A stretch of DNA of 64,000 nucleotides from Hufsiella arboris (GTDB taxonomy: Bacteria; Bacteroidota; Bacteroidia; Sphingobacteriales; Sphingobacteriaceae), in contig NZ_WVHT01000008.1 of the NCBI RefSeq assembly GCF_009834875.1, forward strand, positions 62,001-126,000, read 5' to 3'. The first letter of the stretch is position 1. Every line of letters begins with the position of its first letter. Position numbers and translations under genes: made by a program. The notes below the pieces were generated by a model, which saw only the letters and a list, made by a program, of their open reading frames with translations, had not been told where the DNA came from and did no database searches. This document shows, piece by piece, positions 41,953 through 51,459 of this stretch.

Positions 41953-43238
41953 ATGCATATCCCTGAGGATTTTCTTCACTATTTATGGAAGTTCAAATTA
42001 ATTGGGCAAACCAAGCTGACCACCGTTTCCGGTTTGCCGGTAGAAATAATTAATCAGGGTATTCATAATAAAAATGCCGGTCCTGATTTCGAAAACGCGA
42101 AGCTCAAAATAGGAGAAACGCTTTGGGCTGGAAACATCGAAATCCATGTAAATTCATCTGACTGGCAGAAACACGAGCATCAAAATGATCCGCTTATAAC
42201 AACGTGATCCTGCATGTGGTGCTCAATGATGATCAGGAGGTTGTAAGGCTCAACCACGAAGCACTTGAAACGCTTGAACTAAAGGAACACATTCCTTTGC
42301 ATTTATTCAATTCTTACCAAGAGCTTCTTGGCAACATAAACTGGATTCCGTGTGAATTCCTTTTAGCTCGCGTTGATAATTTCCATATTTCAAGTTGGCT
42401 GTCGAGGATACTGATTGAACGTCTTGAGGAAAAATCCGCAGTTGTTTTTCAGATTTTAACTGAAAACAAAGGCAGCTGGGATGATGCGTTCTATATTCTT
42501 CTGGCAAGAAATTTTGGATTTAAGATCAACGCTTTACCATTTGAGATGTTGGCGCGCTCGTTACCGCAGCCTATTTTAGCAAAGCATAAAAACCACTCGC
42601 GGCAAATTGAAGCTTTGGTACTTGGCCAGGCTGGATTTTTGCAACAACAAAACGACGACTCCTATCACACCGAATTAAGGAATGAATATCAATTTCTCGC
42701 CAACAAGTACAACCTGAAAGCTATTGACAGTTATTTATGGAAATTTATGAGGTTGAGGCCAAAAAACTTTCCTACGCTAAGACTCGCTCAATTTGCAGCA
42801 CTTGTCGTTAAATCAAATCACCTGTTTTCAAAAATTATTGAAATACGTGAGCCCGATCAGCTTAAGCATTTATTTACAAATTTGCCGGTTAACCAGTTTT
42901 GGGAAACGCATTACCGTTTTGAAAGATCTTCTCCCCAAAATAACGTTCAATTAGGAGATGAATCTATTAATAATTTGTTGCTTAATACCGTGTCAATTTT
43001 TTTGTTTTCGTATGGGAAATACACCGGGAAACAAGCTTATATTAATCGTGCCATTTCATTACTCGAAGGAATACCTGGTGAAACAAATAGTGTAACGCGA
43101 CGTTTTAGTGAGATAGGATTGAAAGCCGGTAAGGCAGATCAGTCTCAAGCCCTTTTACAATTAAAAAAGCACTATTGCGATAACAAAAAATGCTTAAATT
43201 GTGGGATTGGAATTAAGTTGCTCGAAAGAAAACCATGA
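41953..43238 (+). pseudogene. DUF2851 family gene interrupted by a single-base frameshift
   Basis: The first part (41953-42207, 84 codons) reads EDFLHYLWKFKLIGQ, then NKNAGPDFENAKLKIGETLW and VNSSDWQKHEHQNDP, the N-terminus of DUF2851. It then runs into LITT and a stop. The second part (42204-43238) continues the family as VILHVVLNDDQE, with no proper start of its own. Shifting frame at 42191-42193 gives DPAYNNVILHVV, the expected junction, so one base (probably a G in CCGGCT) is missing. The rest is intact to a Cys-rich end (CDNKKCLNCGIGIKLL). It may be a true recent inactivation or a sequencing error. DUF2851 has no known function; the gene is usually followed by a PspC-domain gene, as here. 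Confidence 0.88.
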
Positions 43239-43456
43239 TACAAAAAGTATTAACATTCTTTGAAAAACAATCATTTGGCGTTTGTACCTATTTGGGAGAA
43301 CGTTTCAGGATTTCAATTTCAAAAATAAGGCTCTTTTTCATCTATTCTTCTTTCTTAGCCGTTGGCTTCCCACTTATTTTCTACGTGCTTGCTGCTTTTG
43401 TACTCGACGTACGTAATTATGTAAAACGTATCCGTACGCGGATTTGGGATTACTAA
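43235..43456 (+). CDS. PspC-domain small membrane protein
   Basis: This 73-residue protein has GVCTYLGERFRISISKIRLF followed by a single long hydrophobic helix (about residues 36-58), as in PspC/DUF PspC-domain proteins. In enterobacteria PspC is a membrane sensor of the phage-shock response; no pspA or pspB lies nearby, so only the domain is assigned. It overlaps the DUF2851 stop by 4 nt, which makes its expression sensitive to the frameshift upstream through translational coupling. The stop abuts the stop of the convergent aldo/keto reductase. Confidence 0.85.
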   Translation: MIQKVLTFFEKQSFGVCTYLGERFRISISKIRLFFIYSSFLAVGFPLIFYVLAAFVLDVRNYVKRIRTRIWDY

Positions 43457-44407
43457 TTAGAATTCACTCGCCTCGTTCAATATCCGTAATGATTCTTCGT
43501 CTAAATTAAGTGAAAATGCCTTCGACAAGTCACTGATTTGTTCACTTGAGGTTGCGCTCGCGATAGGTGCAGTTATTCCCTCACGTGTAAGTAGCCATGC
43601 TAACGAAACTTGCGCTGGCGTTGATTGCGTTCTGTTTGATACTTCATCGAGTGCTTTCAATATCTTTTCACCGCGTTTGTTCAGGTATTTTTTCATTCCG
43701 GCGCCTCGTTTGCTCTTGTTAAAGTCAGCCTCTGTACGATATTTTCCGGTTAAAAATCCACTAGCCAGGGAGAAATAAGTAATTACGCCAAGGCCGTTTT
43801 GTACGCAGATTGGTTGAAGTTCTGTTTCAAATTCCTGCCTGGCGAACAGGTTGTACTCCGGTTGCAACGTTTGATAAGCGGGCAGATTTTGTTCTTTGCT
43901 TACATTAATGGCATCTTCCAATGAAGATGGTTTATAATTTGACGCACCAATCACCCGTACTTTTCCATCCTTCAAAAGCTGTTGATAGGCTGACAACGTT
44001 TCTTCAATCGGAGTTTCCGGATCTTCGTAATGAGACTGATAAAGGTCGATATAATCGGTCTTTAACCTTCGTAAAGATGCTTCAACAGCTGAGAGAATAT
44101 AGTCTTTTGACAGGCCTTTTTTTCCTGGTTCCATTTCACTCCCCACCTTTGTCGCAAGAATTATTTTGTCGCGGCCTTTTCTTTTTTGAAGCCAGTTTCC
44201 AATAATTGCTTCCGATTCGCCGCCCTTGTTTCCAGCCACCCATTTAGAATAAACATCTGCGGTATCAATAAAGTCAAATCCATGGTCGATAAAAGAATCA
44301 AGAACATTGAACGATGCCTTTTCATCAATTGTCCATCCACAAACATTACCGCCGAATGCCCAAGGATACACTTCCAGTTCCGATTTGCCTAGCTTACGTT
44401 TTTTCAT
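43457..44407 (-). CDS. Aldo/keto reductase
   Basis: This 316-residue NADPH-dependent (beta/alpha)8 oxidoreductase has the catalytic tetrad in FIDTADVYSKW (Asp and Tyr near residues 48 and 53), ILATKVGSEM (Lys) and LYQSHYEDPETP (His). The cofactor end is seen in GASNYKPSSLE and PIASATSSEQISDL. It resembles the YdhF/Tas group of reductases acting on aldehydes or ketones; the substrate is unknown. It is probably monocistronic, lying 37 nt downstream of mlaD. Confidence 0.92.
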   Translation of the reverse strand: MKKRKLGKSELEVYPWAFGGNVCGWTIDEKASFNVLDSFIDHGFDFIDTADVYSKWVAGNKGGESEAIIGNWLQKRKGRDKIILATKVGSEMEPGKKGLSKDYILSAVEASLRRLKTDYIDLYQSHYEDPETPIEETLSAYQQLLKDGKVRVIGASNYKPSSLEDAINVSKEQNLPAYQTLQPEYNLFARQEFETELQPICVQNGLGVITYFSLASGFLTGKYRTEADFNKSKRGAGMKKYLNKRGEKILKALDEVSNRTQSTPAQVSLAWLLTREGITAPIASATSSEQISDLSKAFSLNLDEESLRILNEASEF

Positions 44408-44444
44408 AGTAGTTGTAGATTTATCGACGACCAGGATTCAGGGT

Positions 44445-45437
44445 TTAATTACCCGATTGTTTTTTTTCCTTTGCGGCTTTCTTTTCCTGGTCCTTAAAAT
44501 ATCCCCTGAAAAGGAAATTGTGCTTTAAGGCTTCCATGTTCTCGTTTAGCTTTTCTGTGCTGGATTCAAGGTTTTTTATGGTATTCTTTAAATCACTTGA
44601 AACCTGCTGATCATTCAAAAGTGTACCTACTGCGTTATCCGTAGAGTTAAACTTACCGCTCGCTTTATCAAGATTTGCTGCAACCTGGTTAGCTGTTTCG
44701 GTTGTTTTTTGCAGTTGTGCGACTGATGATTTTAAATTCGCGAAAACTACCGTGTCGGTAAGTAGCTGATTAGCCAGCCCATCTTTGTTATTCAGTTTTC
44801 CACTGAATTGATTTAATGCAGCAGAAATTTTATTAGTGTTTTGGGAGGCTGTTTGAAGATTACTAAGCATGGTTTTGATGTTTCCGGCCATCTGATCGTT
44901 GGTAAGCAGGGCACCAAGTGTTCCTTCGCCGTTAGCTATTTTGCTGCTCACGCTTTTAAAATCAGATGTAATAGCTACAAGATTTTTGTTGTTTTCCTGA
45001 AGTGTGTTTAGTATGTCATCGGTACTGATTACACGTTCAACCTTCAGCTGATCGCCATCGACAACCTGTGGGCTTTGGGCGGAGCCGCCTGAAATAACGA
45101 CAATTTTGTTACCTATTAATCCTTCAGATCCAAGTTTTGCGGTGGCGTCTTTACGGATGAATTTATGTACCTGTTCTTCGATGCCCATAACAACTTCAAC
45201 CTTTTTTTCGCCAAGCAGGTTGATAGCTTTTATTGTTCCAACCTTTACTCCCGAGAACCAGATGTTATTGCCCTGCTTAAGGCCCGAAACATCATCAAAA
45301 ACGGCTTTGATCTGAACTTTTGCAACAAATGTTTTTTGTTTTGAACCCAGTGTCAGTACGGCTGCGATAAAAATGACAATCCCTAAAAAAATAAAGATTC
45401 CAACGATTATCGCCTGTTTATTATCAGATTTGCTCAT
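44445..45437 (-). CDS. mlaD: MlaD-family MCE protein
   Basis: This 330-residue protein has one N-terminal membrane helix (about residues 9-31), an MCE domain (about 38-115: KAVFDDVSGLKQGNNIWFSGVKVG and LGSEGLIGNKIVVIS) and a long helical C-terminal region with heptad-like runs. MCE proteins form the periplasmic hexameric ring that carries phospholipids for the MlaEFD transporter. It is the last gene of the mlaE-mlaF-mlaD operon and overlaps mlaF by 14 nt. MlaB and MlaC are not present here, which is the normal state outside Proteobacteria. Confidence 0.9.
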   Translation of the reverse strand: MSKSDNKQAIIVGIFIFLGIVIFIAAVLTLGSKQKTFVAKVQIKAVFDDVSGLKQGNNIWFSGVKVGTIKAINLLGEKKVEVVMGIEEQVHKFIRKDATAKLGSEGLIGNKIVVISGGSAQSPQVVDGDQLKVERVISTDDILNTLQENNKNLVAITSDFKSVSSKIANGEGTLGALLTNDQMAGNIKTMLSNLQTASQNTNKISAALNQFSGKLNNKDGLANQLLTDTVVFANLKSSVAQLQKTTETANQVAANLDKASGKFNSTDNAVGTLLNDQQVSSDLKNTIKNLESSTEKLNENMEALKHNFLFRGYFKDQEKKAAKEKKQSGN

Positions 45438-46212
45438 TATTCAAAAAGTTATAGTTATAAAACGTTTTAACACGTTCGTCGTCTGTATCAAATACTTCGT
45501 CAAAAGTTCCCTGACGTTTAAATTGCCCGTCGAGTAACATCACGATGCGGTCGCCGGTTTGCCTTGCGCAGGTTAAATCGTGCGTGATTATAATTGATGA
45601 GGTATGGTATTGTTCCTGGACCTGGTTAATCAGGTTATTTATTTCGATGCAGGTAATCGGGTCAAGGCCGGCAGTTGGCTCGTCATACAACATGATTTCA
45701 GGCCGTAAAATTAAGGTACGTGCAATACCTATACGTTTACGTTGGCCGCCGGAAAGTTCTGAAGGCATTTGATTGATACTTTGCAATAAGCCAACAGCAT
45801 CCAAAACGCTTTCTACCGATCGGTTAATTTCCGTCCTGGTAAGATTGCGCATGTTACGAACCAGTGGAAACTCGAGATTTTTCCGGATGGTCATACTATC
45901 ATACAATGCACTGTTTTGAAAAGAAAACCCAATTTTTAAACGCAACTGGTCTAAATCTCGGCCGCGAAGCGAATTTACATCTTCGCCCAAAACATCAACG
46001 ATACCGCTGTCCTGTTTTAGTAATCCTGAGATTATCTTTATCAAAACTGACTTACCAGTGCCGGAACGACCAAGAACCACCAGGTTTTCGCGTTTGAACA
46101 AATCAAGATCGATACCACGCAATACATGCATGTCGCCAAACGATTTAATAAGGTTCCGGACGTGTATTACAACTTCGCCGCGGTCAATGTTATGGCTTAC
46201 ATGCTCTTTCAT
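45424..46212 (-). CDS. mlaF: ABC transporter ATPase, MlaF type
   Basis: This 262-residue ATPase has Walker A VLGRSGTGKSVLIKIISGLL (about residues 48-67), the ABC signature ELSGGQRKRIGIARTLI, and Walker B PEIMLYDEPTAGLDPI. It matches the Mla/Ttg2A branch, which energises phospholipid movement between inner and outer membranes. It overlaps mlaE by 4 nt and mlaD by 14 nt, as expected for stoichiometric co-expression. Confidence 0.93.
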   Translation of the reverse strand: MKEHVSHNIDRGEVVIHVRNLIKSFGDMHVLRGIDLDLFKRENLVVLGRSGTGKSVLIKIISGLLKQDSGIVDVLGEDVNSLRGRDLDQLRLKIGFSFQNSALYDSMTIRKNLEFPLVRNMRNLTRTEINRSVESVLDAVGLLQSINQMPSELSGGQRKRIGIARTLILRPEIMLYDEPTAGLDPITCIEINNLINQVQEQYHTSSIIITHDLTCARQTGDRIVMLLDGQFKRQGTFDEVFDTDDERVKTFYNYNFLNNEQI

Positions 46213-47009
46213 CGAATGGCCGCAACAATTTGTACAACAATGGTTTCTTCGATGAAAATTAAAAACATAGAGGCTACCACAGCGGTATTGGCCGCCTTAC
46301 CAACACCTTCAGTTCCTTTTTCTGAATGATATCCCTGGTAACAGCCAACAATTCCGATCGTAAAACCAAACAATATCGATTTGATGAGTGAAGAAAATAT
46401 ATCCAGAAAACTAATGCTGGAAAACACACCTTCAAAAAAGGTAGCCAGGCTGGTTTGCTCATTTTGATTTACGTTGATAAATGAACCTATCAAGCCAACA
46501 AATCCAGTGTACATCGCCAATATCGGTATCATAAAGGTTGTTGCTAAAACGCGCGTTACAACCAGGAATTTGAAAGGATTGGTTGCCGACACCTCCATAG
46601 CATCGATCTGTTCGGTAACTTTCATTGATCCCAGCTCGGCACCAATATTTGAACCGACTTTGCCGGCAGCGATCAACGCCGTGACAAGCGGAGCTAAGGC
46701 CCGCACAATAGCTATTGAGATCAACCCTGGCAGCCACGACACGGCTCCAAAGTTTTCAAGCGAAGGGCGGGATTGTTTTGTGAAAACTAAACCCGTTATA
46801 AAGCCGGTCATGGTTATCAGCGCTAATGAACGATAACCGACCTGATAACATTGTCGAATTGTTTCTTTAAACTCGAACGGCGGTAAAAATGCTTCCTTAA
46901 AAAAGCGGGAAATAAAGCCGGTAATTTCGTAAAGCGTTAAGAAAAACTTATCAAGTTTTCGTGTAACAACAGGTTTTGGCGCTTTGGCCGGATTTTCAAT
47001 TTGATCCAT
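46209..47009 (-). CDS. mlaE: ABC permease, MlaE family
   Basis: This 266-residue permease of the MlaE family has about six hydrophobic segments and the signature AGKVGSNIGAELGSMKVTEQIDAMEV (about residues 116-141), with QCYQVGYRSLALITMTGFITG before it. It forms the inner-membrane core of the phospholipid transporter. It is the first gene of the Mla operon; the RND efflux gene ends 96 nt upstream. Confidence 0.93.
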   Translation of the reverse strand: MDQIENPAKAPKPVVTRKLDKFFLTLYEITGFISRFFKEAFLPPFEFKETIRQCYQVGYRSLALITMTGFITGLVFTKQSRPSLENFGAVSWLPGLISIAIVRALAPLVTALIAAGKVGSNIGAELGSMKVTEQIDAMEVSATNPFKFLVVTRVLATTFMIPILAMYTGFVGLIGSFINVNQNEQTSLATFFEGVFSSISFLDIFSSLIKSILFGFTIGIVGCYQGYHSEKGTEGVGKAANTAVVASMFLIFIEETIVVQIVAAIR

Positions 47010-47105
47010 TTAAAAATTTGGTGTGCTCTATATCAAGCAAACAAGCAGTTCTGTTCTATTAAACTATCAACCTGTAAACATAAACAGAGTTTTACAGTTT
47101 TGAAA

Positions 47106-50100
47106 TTATTCTTCGGCATGTATGGCATCCTTATGTTCATCCGGATTATAAGCTGCTTCAAGTTCAGCAAGTTTCTTTTTCCCATACGCCAATCGTGTAA
47201 TAAACACAAACAATACCGGAACAATAAAAATTGCCAGCAAAGTTGCGGCGAGCATTCCGCCAATAACTGTCCAGCCTATAGTTGTCCGTGCAACGGCGCC
47301 TGCGCCGGATGAAAAGGCCAGCGGCAAAACTCCAAGGATGAAAGCAAAAGAAGTCATGACAATTGGGCGCAAACGTAGCTTGACTGCGTCAATGGTGGCG
47401 TCAATCAGATTCATACCCCAGTCTACACGTTCTTTAGCGAACTCGACAATCAAAATCGCATTTTTCGCAGAAAGCCCGATCAACGTTATCAAACCGATTT
47501 GCGCGTATACGTTATTGTTCAGTTTCGGTAAAAGCACAAGTGCCAGGATCGCGCCGAATGCTCCGAGTGGCACAGCCATCAGGATAGAGAACGGAACTGA
47601 CCAGCTTTCATACAAAGCCGCAAGAAGCAGGAACACGAAGACAATCGATAAGCTGAAAATAATAATGGTGCTGTTTCCGGAGCTGATTTCTTCCCGTGTA
47701 AGGCCGGAGAAATCATATCCATAACCTTCCGGCAGGACTTTGTCGGCAGTTTCTTTCAGTGCTTCTATCGCATCTCCACTGCTGTATCCCGGTGCTGCGT
47801 CACCGTTAAATTCTGTTGAACGGAACAGGTTATAGTGGGAGATAAGCGGTGCGTTTTCAACGACCTTGTACGTAATAAGGCTGCTTAGCGGAATTTGTAC
47901 GCCTTGCTGATTCGGAACGTAATAATTGCCGAGGTCGCTGATATCTTTACGATACATCGTATCAGCCTGCGCTACCACCCTGAAGTTACGTCCATACCTG
48001 GTAAAGTCATTTATATAAGTACTTCCCATGTAAGTAGAGATCGTACTGAAAACGCTGGTCAAAGACACACCTAATTTTTTTACTTTATTCCGGTCGACAG
48101 TTATTTGGTAGCCAGGAGTTTGTGCTGTAAAAAATGTATAGGCTTTGCCAATTTCTGGCCGCTGGTTCGCCGCCATCATGAATTTATTCACCACCTGTTC
48201 AAACTCTTTAATGTCGCCGGCGGCTTGTCGCTGTTCAAGCATGAAACTGAAACCTCCGGTATTTCCAAGTCCGGGAATAGCCGGTGGCGGCACGACCACA
48301 ACGTTGGCGCCTTTGATTACCGAAAATTCTTTTTGCATTTGCCCGATCACTGCTCCAAGCTGCAGTGTCTTGTCTTTTCGTTCATCCCATGGCTTAAGCT
48401 GAATAAAAAACGTTCCACTACTTGGTTTAAATGAAAAGTTAAGCGCATTTAATCCTACGATAGACGTGTAATTGTTTACAGCGGGAATCTTTTTATTGAT
48501 GATATCCGACATCTGGAGGATGATATCTCTAGTACGGGCGCTGGATGCGGCTTTCGGAAGTTCTACGGAAATATAAAGGCGTCCTTCATCTTCTGTCGGA
48601 ATGAAACCTGTGGCCTTAGTTCTGAAGAGCATGAAGGTCCCGACATAGATACAAGCTAGAAGCACAAAAACCAGCGGGATTTTTTTCAGCAGTTTCTGAA
48701 CACCTACTGAATATTTGTTCGTGGTATCATGAAACCATGTATTGAATTTATAGAACAAGCGGTTAAAGCCCTTGGTATCCTTGTTAATGCTCATCGGCTT
48801 AAGCAATAGTGAGCAAAGAGCCGGAGTTAGTGAAAGAGCGATGAAGGCTGAAATAATCACCGAGATAGCGATCGTAATCGCGAACTGCTGATACAATCGT
48901 CCAACAATCCCTGGTATAAAACCTACCGGGATAAATACGGCGGCAAGTATCAGCGCAATAGCAATAACCGGCGCCGTGATATCTTTCATGGCCCGATACG
49001 TTGCGTCTTTGGCCGAAAGTTTTTCGTGGTCGATGTAATGCTGAACAGCTTCCACAACCACAATGGCGTCATCTACCACGATACCAATTGCCAGTACAAA
49101 ACCGAAAAGCGTTAATGTATTGATCGTGAAGCCAAGAGGTATAAAGAGTATGAAGGTTCCAATAATCGACACCGGAATTGCAAGGATAGGAATGAGTGTC
49201 GCTCTCCAGCTTTGCAGGAACAAAAATACCACCAGCGTCACGAGAATCAACGCTTCAACCAGCGTGTGAATAACTTCTTCGATAGAAACCTGTACGACAG
49301 TGACACTTTCAAAGGCTACGCGGTAATCTACATCCCGAGGAAATGATTTTTTAAGTTCGTCAAGCGCCTTGTAAACGCCATCGGCTGTTGCCAACGCGTT
49401 ACTTCCAGGAGATTGATTGATCAACAGGATTGTTGCCGGTTTACCGTTCAGGAAAGAAGAACGGCCATAGGTAAACTGGCCAAGATCGACCCGCGCTACA
49501 TCCTTCAAATACACGATAGATCCATCTTCTGGTTTGGTACGGATGATAATATTATTAAAATCAGCTTCCTGATTCAGCCGCCCATTAACGTAAACGGTAT
49601 ATTCGAAGGCCTGCGAATTAAATTGTGGAGTAGCACCGACAGATCCGGCGGCGACTTGTACGTTTTGTTCGCGAAGAGCGGCTAAAACATCGTCCGGCCG
49701 GATACCTAGTTGAGCCATCCGGTCAGGTTTTAACCATACACGCATACTGAAATCCTGTCCGATAGCTGTTACATCACCAACTCCTTTTACACGTAAAAGT
49801 GCATCACGGATATAAACGTTTGTATAGTTATCTAGGAATTTAATGTTATGAGACCCTTTTGGTGAGTAAACATCGACCACCATCATAATGGTCGGGTTAC
49901 GTTTTTTAACGGTCAATCCCAACCTTTTTACTTCATCAGGAAGAGTAGGCTGAGCAATACTAACACGATTTTGAATGTCGAGGGTAGCGATATCGATGTT
50001 GGTGCCGATGTCAAATGTAACGTTGGTCGACATACGGCCATCACTCGTTGCGTTAGACTGCAGGTATGCCATGCCCGGAGAACCGTTAATTTGTGTCTCC

Positions 50101-50297
50101 ACGGGTGTCACCACCGTTTGTTCAACCGTCTGTGCGTCGGCGCCCGTATATGAACCTGAAACCTGTACAACCGGCGGTGTAATGTCCGGATACTGACTGA
50201 CAGGAAGCGACCGGATTGCTATAATCCCAACAAGAACGATTACGATGGAAATTACCATCGCAGTTACCGGCCTTTTTATAAATACATCTGAAATCAT
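47106..50297 (-). CDS. RND efflux permease (HAE-1, AcrB-like)
   Basis: This 1063-residue inner-membrane proton/drug antiporter has the full AcrB layout with 12 helices and two large periplasmic loops. It opens with MISDVFIKRPVTAMVISIV, has RD-like GIVVDDAIVVVEAVQHY (helix 4 aspartates, near residue 410), and ends in the second repeat with ASFAFILGVLPLAFSSGAGA. Substrates are probably multiple hydrophobic drugs, unspecified by sequence. It is the last gene of a tolC-adaptor-RND operon, 21 nt downstream of the adaptor. The tail (about residues 1045-1063) is basic and then acidic, as is common. Confidence 0.95.
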   Translation of the reverse strand: MISDVFIKRPVTAMVISIVIVLVGIIAIRSLPVSQYPDITPPVVQVSGSYTGADAQTVEQTVVTPVETQINGSPGMAYLQSNATSDGRMSTNVTFDIGTNIDIATLDIQNRVSIAQPTLPDEVKRLGLTVKKRNPTIMMVVDVYSPKGSHNIKFLDNYTNVYIRDALLRVKGVGDVTAIGQDFSMRVWLKPDRMAQLGIRPDDVLAALREQNVQVAAGSVGATPQFNSQAFEYTVYVNGRLNQEADFNNIIIRTKPEDGSIVYLKDVARVDLGQFTYGRSSFLNGKPATILLINQSPGSNALATADGVYKALDELKKSFPRDVDYRVAFESVTVVQVSIEEVIHTLVEALILVTLVVFLFLQSWRATLIPILAIPVSIIGTFILFIPLGFTINTLTLFGFVLAIGIVVDDAIVVVEAVQHYIDHEKLSAKDATYRAMKDITAPVIAIALILAAVFIPVGFIPGIVGRLYQQFAITIAISVIISAFIALSLTPALCSLLLKPMSINKDTKGFNRLFYKFNTWFHDTTNKYSVGVQKLLKKIPLVFVLLACIYVGTFMLFRTKATGFIPTEDEGRLYISVELPKAASSARTRDIILQMSDIINKKIPAVNNYTSIVGLNALNFSFKPSSGTFFIQLKPWDERKDKTLQLGAVIGQMQKEFSVIKGANVVVVPPPAIPGLGNTGGFSFMLEQRQAAGDIKEFEQVVNKFMMAANQRPEIGKAYTFFTAQTPGYQITVDRNKVKKLGVSLTSVFSTISTYMGSTYINDFTRYGRNFRVVAQADTMYRKDISDLGNYYVPNQQGVQIPLSSLITYKVVENAPLISHYNLFRSTEFNGDAAPGYSSGDAIEALKETADKVLPEGYGYDFSGLTREEISSGNSTIIIFSLSIVFVFLLLAALYESWSVPFSILMAVPLGAFGAILALVLLPKLNNNVYAQIGLITLIGLSAKNAILIVEFAKERVDWGMNLIDATIDAVKLRLRPIVMTSFAFILGVLPLAFSSGAGAVARTTIGWTVIGGMLAATLLAIFIVPVLFVFITRLAYGKKKLAELEAAYNPDEHKDAIHAEE

Positions 50298-50318
50298 GTC
50301 CTCTATAGTTTAGGTTAG

Positions 50319-51449
50319 TTACTTGCCCGCAGGTTGCTGCCCGGCGTTTCCCTGTGTAACCTTAGTTCCCTGACGCAAGTTCTGTACACCATCACTCACA
50401 ATAGTTTCTCCTTCTTTCAATCCTTCACGAATAACTACTTTATCACCAACTCTGGTTCCGATAGCTACGTTGCGTTGAACAACACTGTCGCCGTTAACAA
50501 CAAAAACGAAAAACTCGCTCATTTGCTCGGTTAAAGCTTTATTTGGAATAGTGATCAACTCGCCATGGTCCTGATTTCTGACATTTACATTGGCAGTCAT
50601 TCCGGCGCGTAAAATATGAGAAGGATTAGGAAAACGGAGCCTTACTTTAATTGTTCCGGTTTGTGGATCAACCGCCCGATCGATCGTTTCAATTTTACCC
50701 GGAAGCGTATATAAGGTTTTATCAGCTAACTGAAGAGTAAATAAGGAATCGGCAATTACATTTTTTGCCGAAGTCAGTTTGCTAAATCTTGGTATCTCAC
50801 TCTGTCCGATAGAAAGATCAACAGCGACCGGGTCATTGGACGAAATTGTATTTAATAAAGTGGTTCCCGGTGTTACAAGTGCTCCGAGTTTCACCTGCGA
50901 CAAACCTATAGTTCCGGCAAACGGCGCTTTAATTATAGAGCGACGCAAGTCTGTAGCGGCGTTATCTGCTAAAGCCTGTGCTGCCGCCAGTTGCGATTTT
51001 GCATTGTTCAGGTCAGTTATTGCATAGTCCACACGTTGTTTTGCTATCGCGTCCTGCCTGGCAAGCTGATTATATCTTTCCGCGTCCTTTTGTGTTTTGT
51101 CGACATTGGCCTGCGCAATTGCCACATTGGCTTTAGCCTGGTTGTAGGCCGCCTGGTATTTGCTTCTGTCAATCTCATACAATTGCTGCCCCTGTCTTAC
51201 CTGCTGTCCTTCCTGGGTAAAGATGGCAGTAATCGTTCCGCTAACTTCTGCGCGAAGCTCTACCTCATTTAACGCAACAACGGTTGCCGGATAGCTGTCT
51301 ACCCCGGTAACAGGTTGTTTATTAACCTGGTAGGTTACCACCGAAACAGCTGCAGCAGCCGGGTTTTGCTTAGCCTGATCCTTGCCGCCGCATGCCGAAA
51401 GAAGAAGGGCAGAAGCACTAATACTTAGAACTGGAATAATATTCTTCAT
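50319..51449 (-). CDS. RND periplasmic adaptor (membrane fusion protein)
   Basis: This 376-residue protein has a lipoprotein-type signal (SALLLSACGGKDQ, lipobox Cys near residue 20), a lipoyl-like/barrel-sandwich hybrid (ELRAEVSGTITAIFTQEGQQVRQG), a long alpha-hairpin (about residues 95-155), the second half of the lipoyl domain (IKAPFAGTIGLSQVKLG), and a beta-barrel and membrane-proximal region. It links the inner-membrane pump to the outer-membrane channel. It starts 10 nt after the tolC-like gene stop. The C-terminus ends in a Gln/Gly-rich tail. Confidence 0.94.
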   Translation of the reverse strand: MKNIIPVLSISASALLLSACGGKDQAKQNPAAAAVSVVTYQVNKQPVTGVDSYPATVVALNEVELRAEVSGTITAIFTQEGQQVRQGQQLYEIDRSKYQAAYNQAKANVAIAQANVDKTQKDAERYNQLARQDAIAKQRVDYAITDLNNAKSQLAAAQALADNAATDLRRSIIKAPFAGTIGLSQVKLGALVTPGTTLLNTISSNDPVAVDLSIGQSEIPRFSKLTSAKNVIADSLFTLQLADKTLYTLPGKIETIDRAVDPQTGTIKVRLRFPNPSHILRAGMTANVNVRNQDHGELITIPNKALTEQMSEFFVFVVNGDSVVQRNVAIGTRVGDKVVIREGLKEGETIVSDGVQNLRQGTKVTQGNAGQQPAGK

Positions 51450-51459
51450 CGTGATATTG

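Noticed and set aside
46459-46836. Open frames on both strands inside mlaE
   Set aside because: These are shadows of the strongly conserved permease sequence.
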